A DNA stretch of 64,000 nt from Coix lacryma-jobi var. lacryma-jobi (Eukaryota; Streptophyta; Magnoliopsida; Poales; Poaceae), in the NCBI GenBank assembly GCA_009763385.1, contig CM019827.1:116091204-116155203 (forward strand), read 5' to 3'. How positions within the stretch are numbered: position 1 is the first letter of the stretch; each line of letters starts with the position of its first letter. Below, in pieces: positions 21,641-33,002 of this stretch. The notes under the pieces were generated by a model, which was given only the letters and a program-made list of their open reading frames with translations, was not told where the DNA came from and searched no databases. The position numbers and the translations under genes were made by a program.

Positions 21641-22789
21641 CTATGCATAAAAACACCGGAGCTGGTCGATGTGCCAGGAGTTGGGGACATCGGTCCCATT
21701 TAGGTCAGTTAACCTATATGAGGTAGGTCTTGTAACTCGTTTGACAAGATAGGGACCCTCCCAGAGACATGAGAGTTTGTGCAGTCCAGCGGTATTTTGG
21801 ACTCGTCTCAGGACTAGGTCCCCTACGACAAAGAATCTTTCTTTGACATTTCGGTTGAAGTATCTTCGCAACCCCTCGATGTACTTTGCTGTTCAGATGC
21901 ACGAGTCCATTCTTCGTTCCTCAATGCAGTTAACTTCTAGCTCTCTGGCCTGGTCGGACTTATCCTGGTCGTATTGCTCCACTCTGGGTGATCTGAAAGC
22001 GATTTCGGCGGGCAGGACTGCTTCGGCGCCGAACACCATATATTACGGCGAGACACCCGTGTTTCTGCTAGGTTGCGTTCGAAGGCCCCATACCACTGCT
22101 GGTAGTTCTTTCAACCATCGGCCAGCCTTTTGATCCTGGTCGTTTGGTCTGTATAGCCTTTTCTTTAATGCGTCGAGTATCATTCCATTTGCCCGCTCCA
22201 CCTGTCCGTTGGCTCTTGGATGAGCTACGGATACATATTTTACAACTATGCTTCTTTCTTCGCAAAAGTCCCAAAAGTCCGCGGCAGTGAAAGTAGAACC
22301 AAGGTCGGTAATGATACAATTAGGTAAACCGAAGCGATGGATAATGTCATCTAGAAGCTCTGCTGCCTTTTGAGCTGTGGATTTGACCAGTGGCTTGTAC
22401 TCAATCCATTTAGAGAATTTGTCGATTATGACATAGACATACCTGAAACCGCCTGGTGCCGTTTTGAATGGCCTGATCATGTCTAAACCCCAGCATGAGA
22501 AAGGGCAAGATGCTGGTATGGCCTGGAGGTCATGTGCCGGAACATGTGTTTGTTTGGCAAAGAACTGGCATCTTTCGCAGTACTTGACCAGCTTTTCTGC
22601 GTCTGCGACGGCAGAGGGCCAATAAAAACCTGCTCGAAACGCCTTCCCGACCAGCGTCCGGGAAGCGGCATGGTTACCACATATACCAGCATGGATGTCT
22701 GCTAGGATGCGTATGCCTTCTTCTTGAGTAACACACTTCAGGAGCAATTCGTCTTTTGCATTCTTGCGCATAAGCTTTCCACCTACCAA
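21641..22789 (-). pseudogene. Tat element D integrase
   Basis: The N-terminal HHCC zinc module (HAGICGNHAASRT ... YCERCQ) is followed by the rve core with acidic residues in CWGLDMIRPF, CIITDLGSTFTAADF and NGQVERANG, then the C-terminal segment (VGDLVLRRVQNTAGLHKLSCLWEGPY ending SWHIDQLRCFYA). A TAA after RTQPSRNTGVSP splits the core from the C-terminus. The N of the usual TDNG motif is replaced by Leu. Integrase would act on the new cDNA in the nucleus. The copy is inactive because of the stop. Confidence 0.82.
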
Positions 22790-22873
22790 GATGTACTGCT
22801 TACTGCGCCGAATGAGGCGTTCGGCCTCAATCTTGTCTTGAGGAACGTCTGCACTAGTGAGATATCTTATAAA

Positions 22874-23464
22874 CTATTCCCTCCAATCATCGCCTGTTCG
22901 TTGTACTGAAGCAACGGTTTGGTCGATCGGGGTCTGCTCGGCAGTCCCGGATGCCCCCTGTTCGATGGATGGCTTGACCAAATCTTGGACGAATACGCCA
23001 TGAGGGATCTGTGCCCTGGATGAACCTATTTTGGAGAGAGCATGAGCGGCTTGGTTGTCTGCCCGTACTACGTGCTGAAATTGTAAACCATGAAACTTTC
23101 CCTCGAGTTTTCTTATCTGGGCGACGTAAGCATCCATCTTTTCGTTGGTGGCGTCCCAAACTTTGTTAACTTGGTTTATGACTAGAGCGGAATCGCCAAA
23201 GACTTCCAGCCTTTTAACCCCAAGCTCGATCACAATTCGAAGGCCGTGCAGGCAGGCTTCGTATTCTGCTGCGTTGTTGGATGCTTTAAAATGAATCTGG
23301 AGGACATAGCTCAGCTTGTCTCCGGAAGGCAAAATAAAGTGTACCCCAGCCCCTGCGCCCTCGAGGTTTAATGACCCGTCGAAGTACATAACCCAGTGCT
23401 CAGTGCTGGTCGGGGGGATTGGGGTTGTCATGTTGGTCCATTCGACAATGAAGTCAACGAGCAC
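22874..23464 (-). pseudogene. Tat element D second (archaeal-type) RNase H
   Basis: This stretch has the RVT_3-type RNase H pattern: YFDGSLNLEGAGAG, then NNAAEYEACLHGL, FGDSALVINQV and ADNQAAHALSKIG, which supply the expected acidic catalytic positions. It follows the ordinary gypsy RNase H and precedes integrase. This extra domain is the recognised hallmark of the Tat lineage, so it is the main basis for classing D. A stop separates it from the upstream RNase H and another from integrase. Confidence 0.82.
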
Positions 23465-24768
23465 CTAGGATTTAATGGAAGTACGACTGCGAAACTCAAG
23501 GGAAAAGGGGGCTAACTCTAGAGCCCATTTTATTATTCGACCATTGGCATCCTTGTTACACAAAATATCTCCCAGTGGGTACTCAGTAACCACCGTGATA
23601 GAATAATAGTCAAAATAATGTCGTAGTTTACGAGACATAATTAATATTGCGTATAACAATTTTTGCACCTGGGGATACCTTGATTTTGAATCGTTGAGTA
23701 CCTCGCTGATGTACTAGACCGGTCGTTGCACTTTGTACGCTTGCCCTTCTTCTTCTCGTTCCACGACCACAACTGTGCTTACAACCCGGTCGGTAGCCGC
23801 TATATAGATGAGCAAGGTTTCACCGTCCCTTGGTGCGGCTAGTAAAGGTGGCGTTGTGAGCAGCTGCTTGAGCTCTTGAAAGGCAACTTCGGCTTCTTCT
23901 GACCACTCAAACTTCTCGAAAGCTTTGAGTAACCTGAAAAATGGGAGGCCTTTTTCTCCGAGTCGCGAGATATAACGACTTAGAGCAGCCATGCATCCAG
24001 TCAATTTCTGGACATCTTTTACACTCTTTGGAGGCTTCATTTTTAAAACTGCCTGAATTTTTTCTGGGTTGGGCCTCAGGCCGTCTTTGCTTACTATGTT
24101 GCCAAGCAGGATGCCGGATGGGACCCCGAAAGTACATTTTTTAGGGTTAAGCTTCCACCGGAATTTGTTTAAGGCCGCAAAAGTTGCGCGTAGGTCGTCT
24201 ACTAATGTAGGGGCCAGCTTTGTTTTTACAACGATATCGTTGACGTAAGCCACCACGAGCTCTGCTCGAATTTCTTCATCTAAGCATTTTTGTATTGCTC
24301 TTTGGTATGTGGCCCCTGCATTTTTGAGGCCGAAAGACATCGTTGTGTAACAATATGTCCCAAAAGGGGTAATGAACGACGTTTTGGGCTGGTCTTCTTC
24401 TCTTAGAGAGATTTGGTGGTAGCCGGAATAGCAATCTAGGAAGGACAAGAGCTCGCACCCAGCCGTAGAGTCGATGAGTTTGTCGATGCGGGGTAAGGCA
24501 AAGGAGTCTTTAGGGCAGTTTTTGTTAAGATCGGTATAATCAAGCACATTCTCCATTCTTTATTCTTCTTTTGAACTAAAACCGGGTTGGCTAGCCACTC
24601 CGGATGATACACTTCTTTTATAAATCCGGCAGCTAAAAGCCGGGTGATTTCTACCCTAATAGCCTCCTTCTTGTCGCGAGCGAACCGTCGTAGCTTCTGC
24701 TTAATTGGCTTGGCGGTCTTCGAAACATCCAAGGAGTGCTCGACCAGCTCTCGAGGTACACCGGGCAT
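23465..24768 (-). pseudogene. Tat element D reverse transcriptase and first RNase H
   Basis: The RT fingers/palm sequence includes ARDKKEAIRVEITRLLAAGF, NPVLVQKKNKEWRMC, a frameshift at about 24540, then DYTDLNKNCPKDSFALPRID, LLSFLDCYSGYHQI and MSFGLKNAGATYQRA. The active site reads AYVNDIVVK: the codon at 24239-24241 is Asn where YVDD needs Asp. The connection and RNase H follow (LTTPPLLAAPRDGETLLIYIAATD), with a stop near 23714. Two independent lesions mean no RT activity. Confidence 0.85.
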
Positions 24769-24831
24769 ATCCGTGGGTTTCCACGTGAAAATGCTTACGT
24801 TTTCCCTCAGGAAGCTAACGAGTGCGATTTC

Positions 24832-26274
24832 CTATTTGGGGTCGAGGTCGACCCCAATGCGCGTCGTCTTGCTTGGATCTCCTTCGACCAGCTCGACCTC
24901 CTTGAAATCCTTGCTCCTGGATGTTGCGCGCTTAGCTTCCTTGACTGGGATGCACTGCTCCTCTAGAGCCACTTTCACCACGTCGACGCGTGTTTCCTCC
25001 ATGCGGATTGAGAGGTCGTGAGCTTGAGCGGTTGCGAAGCTCCCCTTCTCGCATTCATAAGCCGTCGAGATGTTTCCCCTTATGCTTAAAACGCCGTTCT
25101 CAGATGGCATTTTCAGCAGTAGTTATGTGTATTGTGGAACTGCCATGAACTTTGTTAGGGCTGGGCGACCTAATAATGTGTGATACGACCCATCGAAGTC
25201 CGCTACAACAAAATTTATGTAGCAGATGCGGTGGCATTCCTTCGTGCCAAACTGAACTGGTAGAGTGATCTGACCCAAAGGCTGGGAAGCCTATGATGGG
25301 AGGATCCCCGAAAAAGGGGCGTCGTAAGGCTCCAGATCGTTGATCCCGACGCCGAGCTCCGGTAGCGCGTGTTTGAATAATATATCGAGGGCGCTGCCAC
25401 CATCGACTAACACTTTCTCAAATCGTACCCCATCTATAGTCGGGTCAACGACAAGTGGAAAATGACCAGGTTCTGGAACCCTGGCCCACTGATTAGCTTT
25501 GCTGAATGAAATTTCTTGGTGTGACCAGGCCAGGTAGTTGGGGTCTGATATCCTCTCGTCGACTCTGTCAACGGAGTAGACTGCGCGCTCAATTAGCTTG
25601 CGAACTCTTTTATCGGCTAGGAATGCCTTCCCACCGAATATGGTTCGCACGGATTTTTCGGCTTCTCTGAAGCCTCCGTGCTTTGGGTTCCTTCCTGGGT
25701 CCTGGTCATCTTCGTCATCTTCTTGAGGGCCTTTTCCCTCGCGCCGCTTCGGGGGTCCGTCTTCGGTGTCCGGGCGTTGTTTCTTCGAGCCATTGCGGAA
25801 TATGGCCTTAAATCCCCTACATTCCTCCATCGTGTGTCCTACGCCAGGGTGCGCCGGACAATCTTGCTTTAGGATCTTGGAGTAAGCTGAGTCATAGTTG
25901 CGCTTGCCCCCGGCCTTGGTATGATTCACCTCATTACCCGGTGCTCGACCAGGGTTTGGTTGTCTTCTTCTTTCATCTCGGCCGTCGTTCCTTCGGTTAG
26001 GACGGCGGTTGTCCCTGAACCTTTCTTGGTGACCGTCGTAGACTTCGTCGCGCCGGTCGTCACAGTAATCGTTGCGTTGGCGGTCGTCATGCCGAGGCCT
26101 CTGGTCTTGGCGATCGTCCGCAAGCTGTGTGTTATATTCTTCCACCCGAGCCCAGCTCTCGGTTATATTAAGTAGGTCTTTGACTGTTCTTGGTTCCTTG
26201 CACAACAGCTTATTCCTCAGCCCTTCATGATGGTGTAATCCTCTAATGAAAGCTGAAATAGATTCATCGTCCAT
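24832..26274 (-). pseudogene. Tat element D: gag C-terminus with zinc knuckle, and protease
   Basis: The gag tail has an Arg/Asp-rich linker (QDQRPRHDDRQRNDY) and a knuckle-like CPAHPGVGHTMEEC. Then comes the aspartic protease core FEKVLVDGGSALDILF (Asp-Gly-Gly in place of the common DTG/DSG, as in Tat elements) and a flap/C-terminal region with YHTLLGRPALTKFMAV. Stops at about 25289 and 25121 interrupt it. It joins gag upstream and RT downstream in the expected order. Confidence 0.75.
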
Positions 26275-27624
26275 AACATTAGCTACCCGGATTCGAGCAT
26301 CAGAGAAATGACGAATGTATTCTCGTAATAGCTCGCCATGGCGGTCTTTGACGCGCTCTAGATCATATTTGCTGGCAGGCTACTGACAAGTAGCTTTGAA
26401 GTTAGATATGATTGCCTTTTTTAGGTCGGACCAACTGTCGATGGAGTCGGAAGGGAGGCTCAGGAGCCACTAGCTTGCAGCTTGATTAAGGACCATGGGC
26501 AAATAGTTGGCCATGACAACTCCTCCTCCACCGGCTGCCCGTACTGCAGTTTCGTATAGCATGATCCATTGATGAGGGTCCGCCTTTCCGTCATACGACC
26601 TCAGGTCGTGGATCTTAAAATTATATGGACCGGTGAGGGATGGATATAGGAGGCCGTGCTCACGATCCCATTTGTTACGTCTTTCCATCTCTTGACGGAG
26701 CCTTGTGTCCTTGGAATCGTCGATATAATTGCGTAGATCAGATCTTTCAGTAATGTGGTCGCGCAGGTCCCTGGGCCCGGCACTTGGGTTATTCCCGGCA
26801 CGCTGGTCGGCTCCGCCGCCTTGGCCGCCCCTACGATTATTGCGGTTGTTATGGCGATCCTGATTACTGCTATACTCTGGGCGAGGGTCCAGGTCCCTGT
26901 GACTTCTTCTAGATCCGGTGGGAGCGGCATGGGATGGTCCTGCCACCTGGTCTTGGACTTGTACCAGGGATGCCTTCAAATATGCTCTGAGCTGCTCGAG
27001 TTGAGGTGTCACCGGGAGATTCTCGACCAGGTTCATTGCCATGGCAAGGTTAGCTTGGGGGGTTCTGTGGACTTGATGGTTATCACACAAGTCGAATGCG
27101 GCGTATAGGTTACGCTGTATGCGTTGTCCACCATTAGCCTCAGCTGCTCTCTGAGTAACTCTGTCAGCGTTTCTGGCTAAACGCTGGGCTTTGGCCTCGT
27201 CTGTTTCCCCATCAACTGCCGGCTCATCATGGCTTATAGCGAATACTGAGCCCCCATAACGCGGGATGGGCCCGAAACCCGGGGGGTAATCCGGCGATAG
27301 ATCTGGTGAATTGGATCTGGTCGATCCGACGCTTGATGCAGAGGCGGTAGTTGCGGCGAAAGTTAAAACCGCCATGCAAGCATTGGCACCAAATTGCTTG
27401 AAATTGGACGACTGCTTATCCGGAGTACGCCGGTTCTTGGTATGATCCTAGAAGAGTCCCGTGACTTGCTCTCCATATGCCGAGGCCGAGTTTGTCAATC
27501 CATGAGGAAAGACAGGTGCAAAAAAGCTATATTTCCCCCTGCTCGGTTTAGACTTTTGGGGAGGGCGGAACTGGGCGGAACGACCCACGGGGGTGGAGGT
27601 AACGATTAGACCGGCTTGCAGTTG
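26275..27624 (-). pseudogene. Tat element D gag, middle part, left of insertion E
   Basis: This is Retrotrans_gag-like sequence: a low-complexity N-terminal part (SSVGSTRSNSPDLSPDYPPG), an Asn/Arg-rich segment, then PYNFKIHDLRSYDGKADPHQW and NYLPMVLNQAAS*WLLSLPSDSIDSW. TAG stops at about 26467 and 26382 interrupt the core, and another lies near 27448. The frame continues across insertion E into 57987-58367. Gag would package the element RNA; this copy cannot. Confidence 0.75.
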
Positions 27625-28273
27625 TGAGAACATATATGATGAATGATTGACTTTGATGAGGAAGGTTTGAGGCTTTTACCCGGTTGAGTCTATATCTAGC
27701 TATGCGCTTAATGTGTATGACTAACCGGTGGCGTTGAGTTGTGTGGTGTTTCTGTGTTGGTGTGCGACATGTGTCTCTTGGCTGTGTTGATGTGCAGGTG
27801 TGGAGCTCGGATACAGTGGTCTATGGCGAGGTGAAGGTCAAGTAGAGACGTGTCGTGCCGACGGACCGGGAGCGGTGAAGGATGGGCGTGCCGTGCAGCG
27901 GACGTGCCATGCCGAGGTACCCAGAGCGGTGAAGGGCGGATGTGAGGCTTGGACTGACGGACCAGAGGGCCAGAGGACCAGCTGTGGTAGCTGGCACGTG
28001 GCATCGGCGAGCGAGAGCACATGGGATGTGCGGTGCATTGGCCGAGTCGGGAGGAAGGCACTTGAGTCGTGTCACTTGGCGGGAGGTCGGACACGGGCTT
28101 GCGTGCGGCGCAAGTGCCGTCGGCCAAGTCAAGAAGGAAGGCGAAGGCGTTGTGCCCGGCGTGGAGGCTGGACATGCATCGACATCGGTGCCGGTGGTCG
28201 GGGTGTGCGAACCACATCCCGTCTACGGTGCGGGTTCGTTAGCTGAGCCTCAAAAAGCTACCATCGACGGTTT

Positions 28274-28441
28274 CCAGGTTTGGGCCTCAAAACCTGGGCG
28301 CGCGGGTTTCCGAGTTTGGGCCTCAAAACTCGGGGTGGACGGTTTCCAGGTTTGGGCCTCAAAACCTAGGCTTGCGGGTTTCCGAGTTTGGGCCTCAAAA
28401 CATGGGGTGGACGGTTTCCCGGTTTGGGCCTCAAAACCGGG
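28274..28441 (+). repeat. LTR hairpin array in E 5' LTR (5 units)
   Basis: Arms in element sense are CCAGGTTT, CCGAGTTT, CCAGGTTT, CCGAGTTT and CCCGGTTT around GGGCCTCA loops. Two units are slightly decayed (AAACCTAGG and AAACATGG on the right arm). Confidence 0.8.
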
Positions 28442-28693
28442 GGTTGGTCCGAAAGGACGGTCGACGCGTGGCGGCACCGAGAGGCTTGCGTTGCGGCGAA
28501 GCTATCGGTGAGAAGGCACGGCGGTCGACGGTGGCGGCACGTGGCGGCATCAGGGAGGTCGCGTCGAGGCGAAGCTACCGGATGTGCGGGCGTGGCCGTC
28601 AGATCGAAACTGTCAAGTCTGGACGGTTTTACCCCTGGGGGGTATTTGGGTTGAGTGCTTAATGTAAGGGCGTTTTGGTCTTCGGACGTGCAC

Positions 28694-28703
28694 CTATATA
28701 TAT
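28694..28703 (+). promoter_or_regulatory. TATA box of E 5' LTR
   Basis: CCTATATATATGAGG lies downstream of the hairpin array and upstream of the palindrome cluster, so the palindromes would be transcribed. The 3' LTR has the same site at 56505-56514. Confidence 0.6.
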
Positions 28704-29313
28704 GAGGGGGGCTGCTAGGGCAGCCGAACCCGAGGACGGTGTCACTCTCATTTTGCGTTGTGTGAGAGGAGGCTAGGGTTAGGGAGAGACAGGCTCTTGT
28801 TCTTGAGCTTTTCGCCATCCAAGCTTTGATCTGCTGGAGTGGCTTGTAGCCCGACACCGAGTGCTTAATCTATCATCCATTCCTCTGAATCCAAGGGTCA
28901 AATTCGTGGTGGAATTCGCGTTTTGAATTTGTTCTTCGTGTTCTTCGCGTTCTCCTTTTCTCCACGATTTTCTCCTCCCCCGATCTCCCTCTACGTTGCG
29001 TCTTTTGCGATTCTGTTTGAATCAACTTGTTCTTTGATGTGAGGAGAACATTTCCACCGGAGGAATTCATCTCTACCCTCATGAACAAGTAGATCGGGCC
29101 GAAATCGTTTTCGTTCTTCGTTCTTCCCCTTTTATAGTGTTCTTCGGATTTCTCATGGTATAGTTGGTTTGAAGCGATGATATCCTAGGATTAGCTTCCC
29201 AACACGTAGAAGAACACTTGGGAGAAGTTTGGTCGCAGCCCCATTCGATTTGGTGAAGATCCAATCGATTTTGGTTTTGTCCTGTGCAGTTTTTGCGCTT
29301 TCTGGGAGGTCGC

Positions 29314-29722
29314 GGACAGTCCGCCATATAGGCCGCGGACAGTCCGCGCATCGCGGCTTCAGCCGAGCAGTGGCTGTTGGTCTTGGGCGTTTTCCCCTCG
29401 GGTGACCGGCGGACAGTCCGCCAGTGTTGGGCGCGGACAGTCCGGGCCCGAGCACGGACTTTGCAGCAGCGTTGCTGTTTTGGCTCGGTAGCCGGCGGAC
29501 AGTCCGCCAGGACCCGCGGACAGTCCGGGGTCCTCATCGGACGCTGCACAGGCAGGCACCGGACGCTCGGAGTTCACTGTTCACGTGAACCGCGGACAGT
29601 CCGACGTGCAAACCGCGGACAGTTCGGTTTTGGGTGTTTTGCCTGCGGACAGTCCGGCCCCCTAGCGGCGGACAGTCCGGCCCACACCGGAAAGTCCGGG
29701 AGCCTGACGGCGGACTGTCCGG
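29314..29722. repeat. CGGACAGTCCG palindrome cluster in E 5' LTR
   Basis: A dozen or so copies of GCGGACAGTCCG and the complement-type CGGACTGTCCG are spread over about 400 bp. It is the counterpart of the clusters in B. Confidence 0.85.
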
Positions 29723-30140
29723 GAATCTGCAGCTTGTGCAGTCTTAGTGCGTTGGCCCTCCCGGCTTTTCCGTTTTGTTTCCGAACTTCTCGTTTGCTCC
29801 TAGAGTTCACCTAGGAACCTCTCTACATATCTTTGCTACGTGTTAGCATCGGTATTTGGAGGAATCCCAACGTAGCCCTCTATCTACGTTTGGGAGTGGT
29901 CTTTTAGGCACGAACTTGACTCGGAGTTTTTGAGAGCTTTGTTTTGCTCTCTTGTGTGGTGCCTCGTTGTGATCCTAGGGATCATCCACCCTCTTTCCGA
30001 GGGTCGTGGGCTTCACGTTTGAGTCCGAAGCTTTTGGGGTTGATTTTGTTGGGACATAGGCCATAATTTCGGAAGAAATTTTTAGGCTGCCATTCACCCC
30101 CCCTCTGGTCGCCTTGCTATAGCATTTTCGGTCCTTCAAG

Positions 30141-30153
30141 TGGTACCGGAGCC
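30141..30153 (+). other. Primer binding site of Sirevirus E (variant iMet)
   Basis: TGGTACCGGAGCC lies two bases after the LTR. It differs at two positions from the canonical TGGTATCAGAGCC seen in B. Confidence 0.7.
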
Positions 30154-30306
30154 AGTTAAGGATCTCTCTACCTTAACCGGTTCCGGATCCGCGAAGGCGA
30201 CCTTTTAGAGTGGTTTGGCTTCCGACTTGGTTTGTCGAGGTGTTGAGCTTTTGCTTTGCTAACACTAACGGTGCTTTTAGAAGTGGCACCAAGTTCTTCT
30301 TCAAGC

Positions 30307-32256
30307 ATGTCTTTGTCTTTCAGCTTGAACGGTTCCATGGATGACATCTTGGGAAGAAGGAGGAGTGCAGTTGATGAGAGGGATCGCGAGGTGAACGATC
30401 TGATGAACCTTCTACGACATGACGAGCTTTCACCGGAGGATCTCCTATGTCAACTTGGCAAGGCCAAGAGAGGTACAGTTGCTTGTGGTTTTGTGGCTTT
30501 GCGCAACTTTTATGAGGCTTGCTCTAGGGATGATGAGCTTTGTGATACCTTGCGTAGAAAGGTAGAAAAATTAAAATGCTCCATTGCTAAGCTAAAGTCT
30601 AGTGCCTCTTTGCCTTGCACCTCCTGTGTTGACTTGGTTAGGAAGAATGATGAGCTAGGCTTTTCTCTTGCTAGCTTAAAATCTGAGATTGAATTGTTGA
30701 AATCCAATGCTTCCGAACCATGTCTTGTTTGCATTGACTTGCGCAAGGATCTTGATTGTGCTAAAACTGAAATAGCCTTGCTAAAGTCAAATGCTTCTCT
30801 ACCATGTGATAACTGTGAATCTTTTGTTGCTGGACTTAGAGAATTCAGTGTGATTCACAGGACATGTGTAGATGAACTTGAGCATGCTAGGGCTGAAATT
30901 ATTGAGATAAATGCTAGGCCTTGTAGCTTGTGCTCTTTGAATAAAGATGCTTGCCTTACTTCTTGTGCTAACCATGATTCTATGCTTGATGTGAATGGTG
31001 ATGTTTCTTCCACCGATTTCATTTGCACATCATGCATTGATTTAGAAAAAGAAGTTTTGGCTTTGAAGGTTTTGCGCGATGATATGAGCGCTAAGTTGGT
31101 TGAGCACAATGATATGAGTGCAAACCTTGAAAAGGAGATTGAGCTCTTGCGTACCACATATGCCGAGTGCATAAAAGAGGAGATGGAGAATCTGAAAAAC
31201 ACTCCTTGTGGTACTTGTGATCGCCTCATGTTTGAGAATGAGGTTTTAGCCAAAAGGTGCAAGAGCCTTTGTGCTAAGTCGTTTGATTCACGCATTTCTT
31301 GCAACTCCGATGTTGATATTTCCAAGTCTGCATCTTTGCAACCGGAGTTGAGTTCTTGTGTTGCGCGTGAGTCTTTTGACGATAGCACTTGTGCCAAGGT
31401 TTCAGATAGCTCTTTCATAGCTACTCCTAACCTTGATGTTTCTTTGAGTGATGTCCAAGGGACTTCTCTTGACAAGGGTGCTTCTCATATTTTTGGGACT
31501 CGTGCTCCCAATCCGGTTTACAATTGCACCTTTTGCAAGAAGGAGGGACATTCGCTCGATTTTTGTTTTCGCCGTGTCAAGCACGAGCGGCGTATTCGAG
31601 CTAAGGCTTTTAGGAAGCCGCATAGCCTTTCCCATGGCACGTGTGCTCCTAGCGTTGGCACCAAGTTGGTGGTTGATGCTTCTTGTTCTAAGTCCCAAGG
31701 GACTTCTCACTTGTCGGAGAATGGTGTGCCTTCCAGTAGGCCTTGGTACCATTGCTCTTTTTGTGAGAAAGATGGGCATCAAGAAAGCTTTTGCTATCGG
31801 CGTGCCAAACGTTTGCGCCAAGCTCGCTCTTCTAGGAAGATGGTGGTTCATAGCCCTTCTCATGGCATGAACGCTTGTGCTCCTAGTAAGAAGCCCATTT
31901 TTGTTGATGGGATTTATGACTCCTTTTCTAGTGGGATAGGTCATGGTCGTGGACATGCTTCTAGTGATTCTTCTCTTGGTCCACGTCATGCTTTTCATGA
32001 TGCTTCTATTGGTTCTTCTACAAAGACCTTGGAAGATGTTTGCCTCTTTTCCCGTGGTACGACTCGTTCTTCTCCTCGAGTTGTCCTTTTGAGGAATGCT
32101 TCCAAGGGTGTTTCACAATTGCATTTGAACCAACATTTGCATCATGCTAACCGACATGATAAGTTGAGATTTGTGACCAAGTCCTGGATTCCCAAGTACA
32201 TGCTTGCTAACCCTTCGGGATCCAAGACTCGGGTTACTTTGTCCTCTTGTGTGTAG
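30307..32256 (+). CDS. Sirevirus E gag-derived protein with CxxC pairs, coiled coil and two zinc knuckles
   Basis: The first ATG gives 649 residues; the frame is open from about 50 bases earlier. The N-terminus is polar, then residues about 60-310 form a charged, probably coiled-coil region punctuated by six Cys-x-x-Cys pairs (about 104, 139, 167, 206, 240 and 301), several in the repeated context SNAS-x-PC. Two C-x2-C-x4-H-x4-C knuckles follow at about 407-420 and 483-496, then a basic Ser/His-rich tail ending SWIPKYMLANPSGSKTRV. The coiled coil and the knuckle context FCFRR match the C-terminal half of the F gag, but the UBN2-type N-terminus and the first CCHC of F are absent. It is a gag-related protein kept open in an element that has lost pol. 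Role unknown; RNA or particle binding is the likely guess. Confidence 0.78.
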   Translation: MSLSFSLNGSMDDILGRRRSAVDERDREVNDLMNLLRHDELSPEDLLCQLGKAKRGTVACGFVALRNFYEACSRDDELCDTLRRKVEKLKCSIAKLKSSASLPCTSCVDLVRKNDELGFSLASLKSEIELLKSNASEPCLVCIDLRKDLDCAKTEIALLKSNASLPCDNCESFVAGLREFSVIHRTCVDELEHARAEIIEINARPCSLCSLNKDACLTSCANHDSMLDVNGDVSSTDFICTSCIDLEKEVLALKVLRDDMSAKLVEHNDMSANLEKEIELLRTTYAECIKEEMENLKNTPCGTCDRLMFENEVLAKRCKSLCAKSFDSRISCNSDVDISKSASLQPELSSCVARESFDDSTCAKVSDSSFIATPNLDVSLSDVQGTSLDKGASHIFGTRAPNPVYNCTFCKKEGHSLDFCFRRVKHERRIRAKAFRKPHSLSHGTCAPSVGTKLVVDASCSKSQGTSHLSENGVPSSRPWYHCSFCEKDGHQESFCYRRAKRLRQARSSRKMVVHSPSHGMNACAPSKKPIFVDGIYDSFSSGIGHGRGHASSDSSLGPRHAFHDASIGSSTKTLEDVCLFSRGTTRSSPRVVLLRNASKGVSQLHLNQHLHHANRHDKLRFVTKSWIPKYMLANPSGSKTRVTLSSCV

Positions 32257-32266
32257 ATATGAGGAC

Positions 32267-32343
32267 GCGGGGTGGAGAACATGCGCCTGATGGAGCTTGA
32301 TCTTTTAGATGTGATCAAGAGTTGATGGTTCTCTACACCCCGC
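32267..32343 (+). other. Long hairpin just after the E ORF stop
   Basis: The outer arms are GCGGGGTGGAGAAC and GTTCTCTACACCCCGC (two unpaired bases). The inner arms CTTGATC and GATCAAG are a perfect 7-bp stem around a 10-nt loop. Confidence 0.55.
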
Positions 32344-33002
32344 TTAGATTTGCCTCCAAAGAGACTTTTTGCAGTTCGGTGAGCTTTCTTATGCACTCAT
32401 ACCTTGTATATCCATGATCTATTTCTTATGGTATGAGATGGTCTTTCATGTGCTCACTTGTATAGTTTTCGCATGTACATTTTGTTTTGTATCATGTATT
32501 GCTTTAGTCTAGCATGTGCTATCTGGTATATCATGTCATGCTAGCTTTGTGTACAGCTTTTGTGGATTATCCACTTTTCATGCTAGTCTGTGATCCCCAT
32601 GAACATTATGCCATGTTTTACCATACTTCTCCATGAGCTTTACATGTAGAGGTATGATGTTCATTAGGTATCACTTTTCAGGTGCTAGTTTTGTGTAGCT
32701 ACATGTATCCTGTTGATGTGATTAGTTTGAGCACTAGCCTTTCCACAATTTTATCATGTTACATGCTTTTGGATCTATTGCTATCATTATCTTGCATTGT
32801 AGCATGTGTTGAGACCTAGGCTATGTTTGGATTGATCATGTCTTTAGGCTGCATTTTGCTCCATAGTGCTTTATCCTGTTGCATGGTAGTCTTGTCTAGT
32901 TTGGATTCATATCTCCTTGCGGTATCATTCATAGGTAGATCTCTTTTTGTTGAGAGTTCACCTTATGCTTATTATGTGACTAACCGTTTTCGTGGAGACC
33001 TT
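32344..33002 (+). other. Non-coding internal region of Sirevirus E
   Basis: This is T-rich sequence without a credible ORF. Words such as CATGTTT and GCATGT recur, but I see no defined repeat. It lies where protease and integrase would be in a complete element. Confidence 0.6.

Larger units (their letters stand above)
27625..30138 (+). repeat. 5' LTR of Sirevirus E (2514 bp)
   Basis: It aligns with 35916-36136 plus 55651-57981. Differences are mainly point changes and short indels, such as a 6-bp duplication of GTGTGC near 36055 and an extra segment near 57433-57460 in the 3' copy. Confidence 0.92.
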
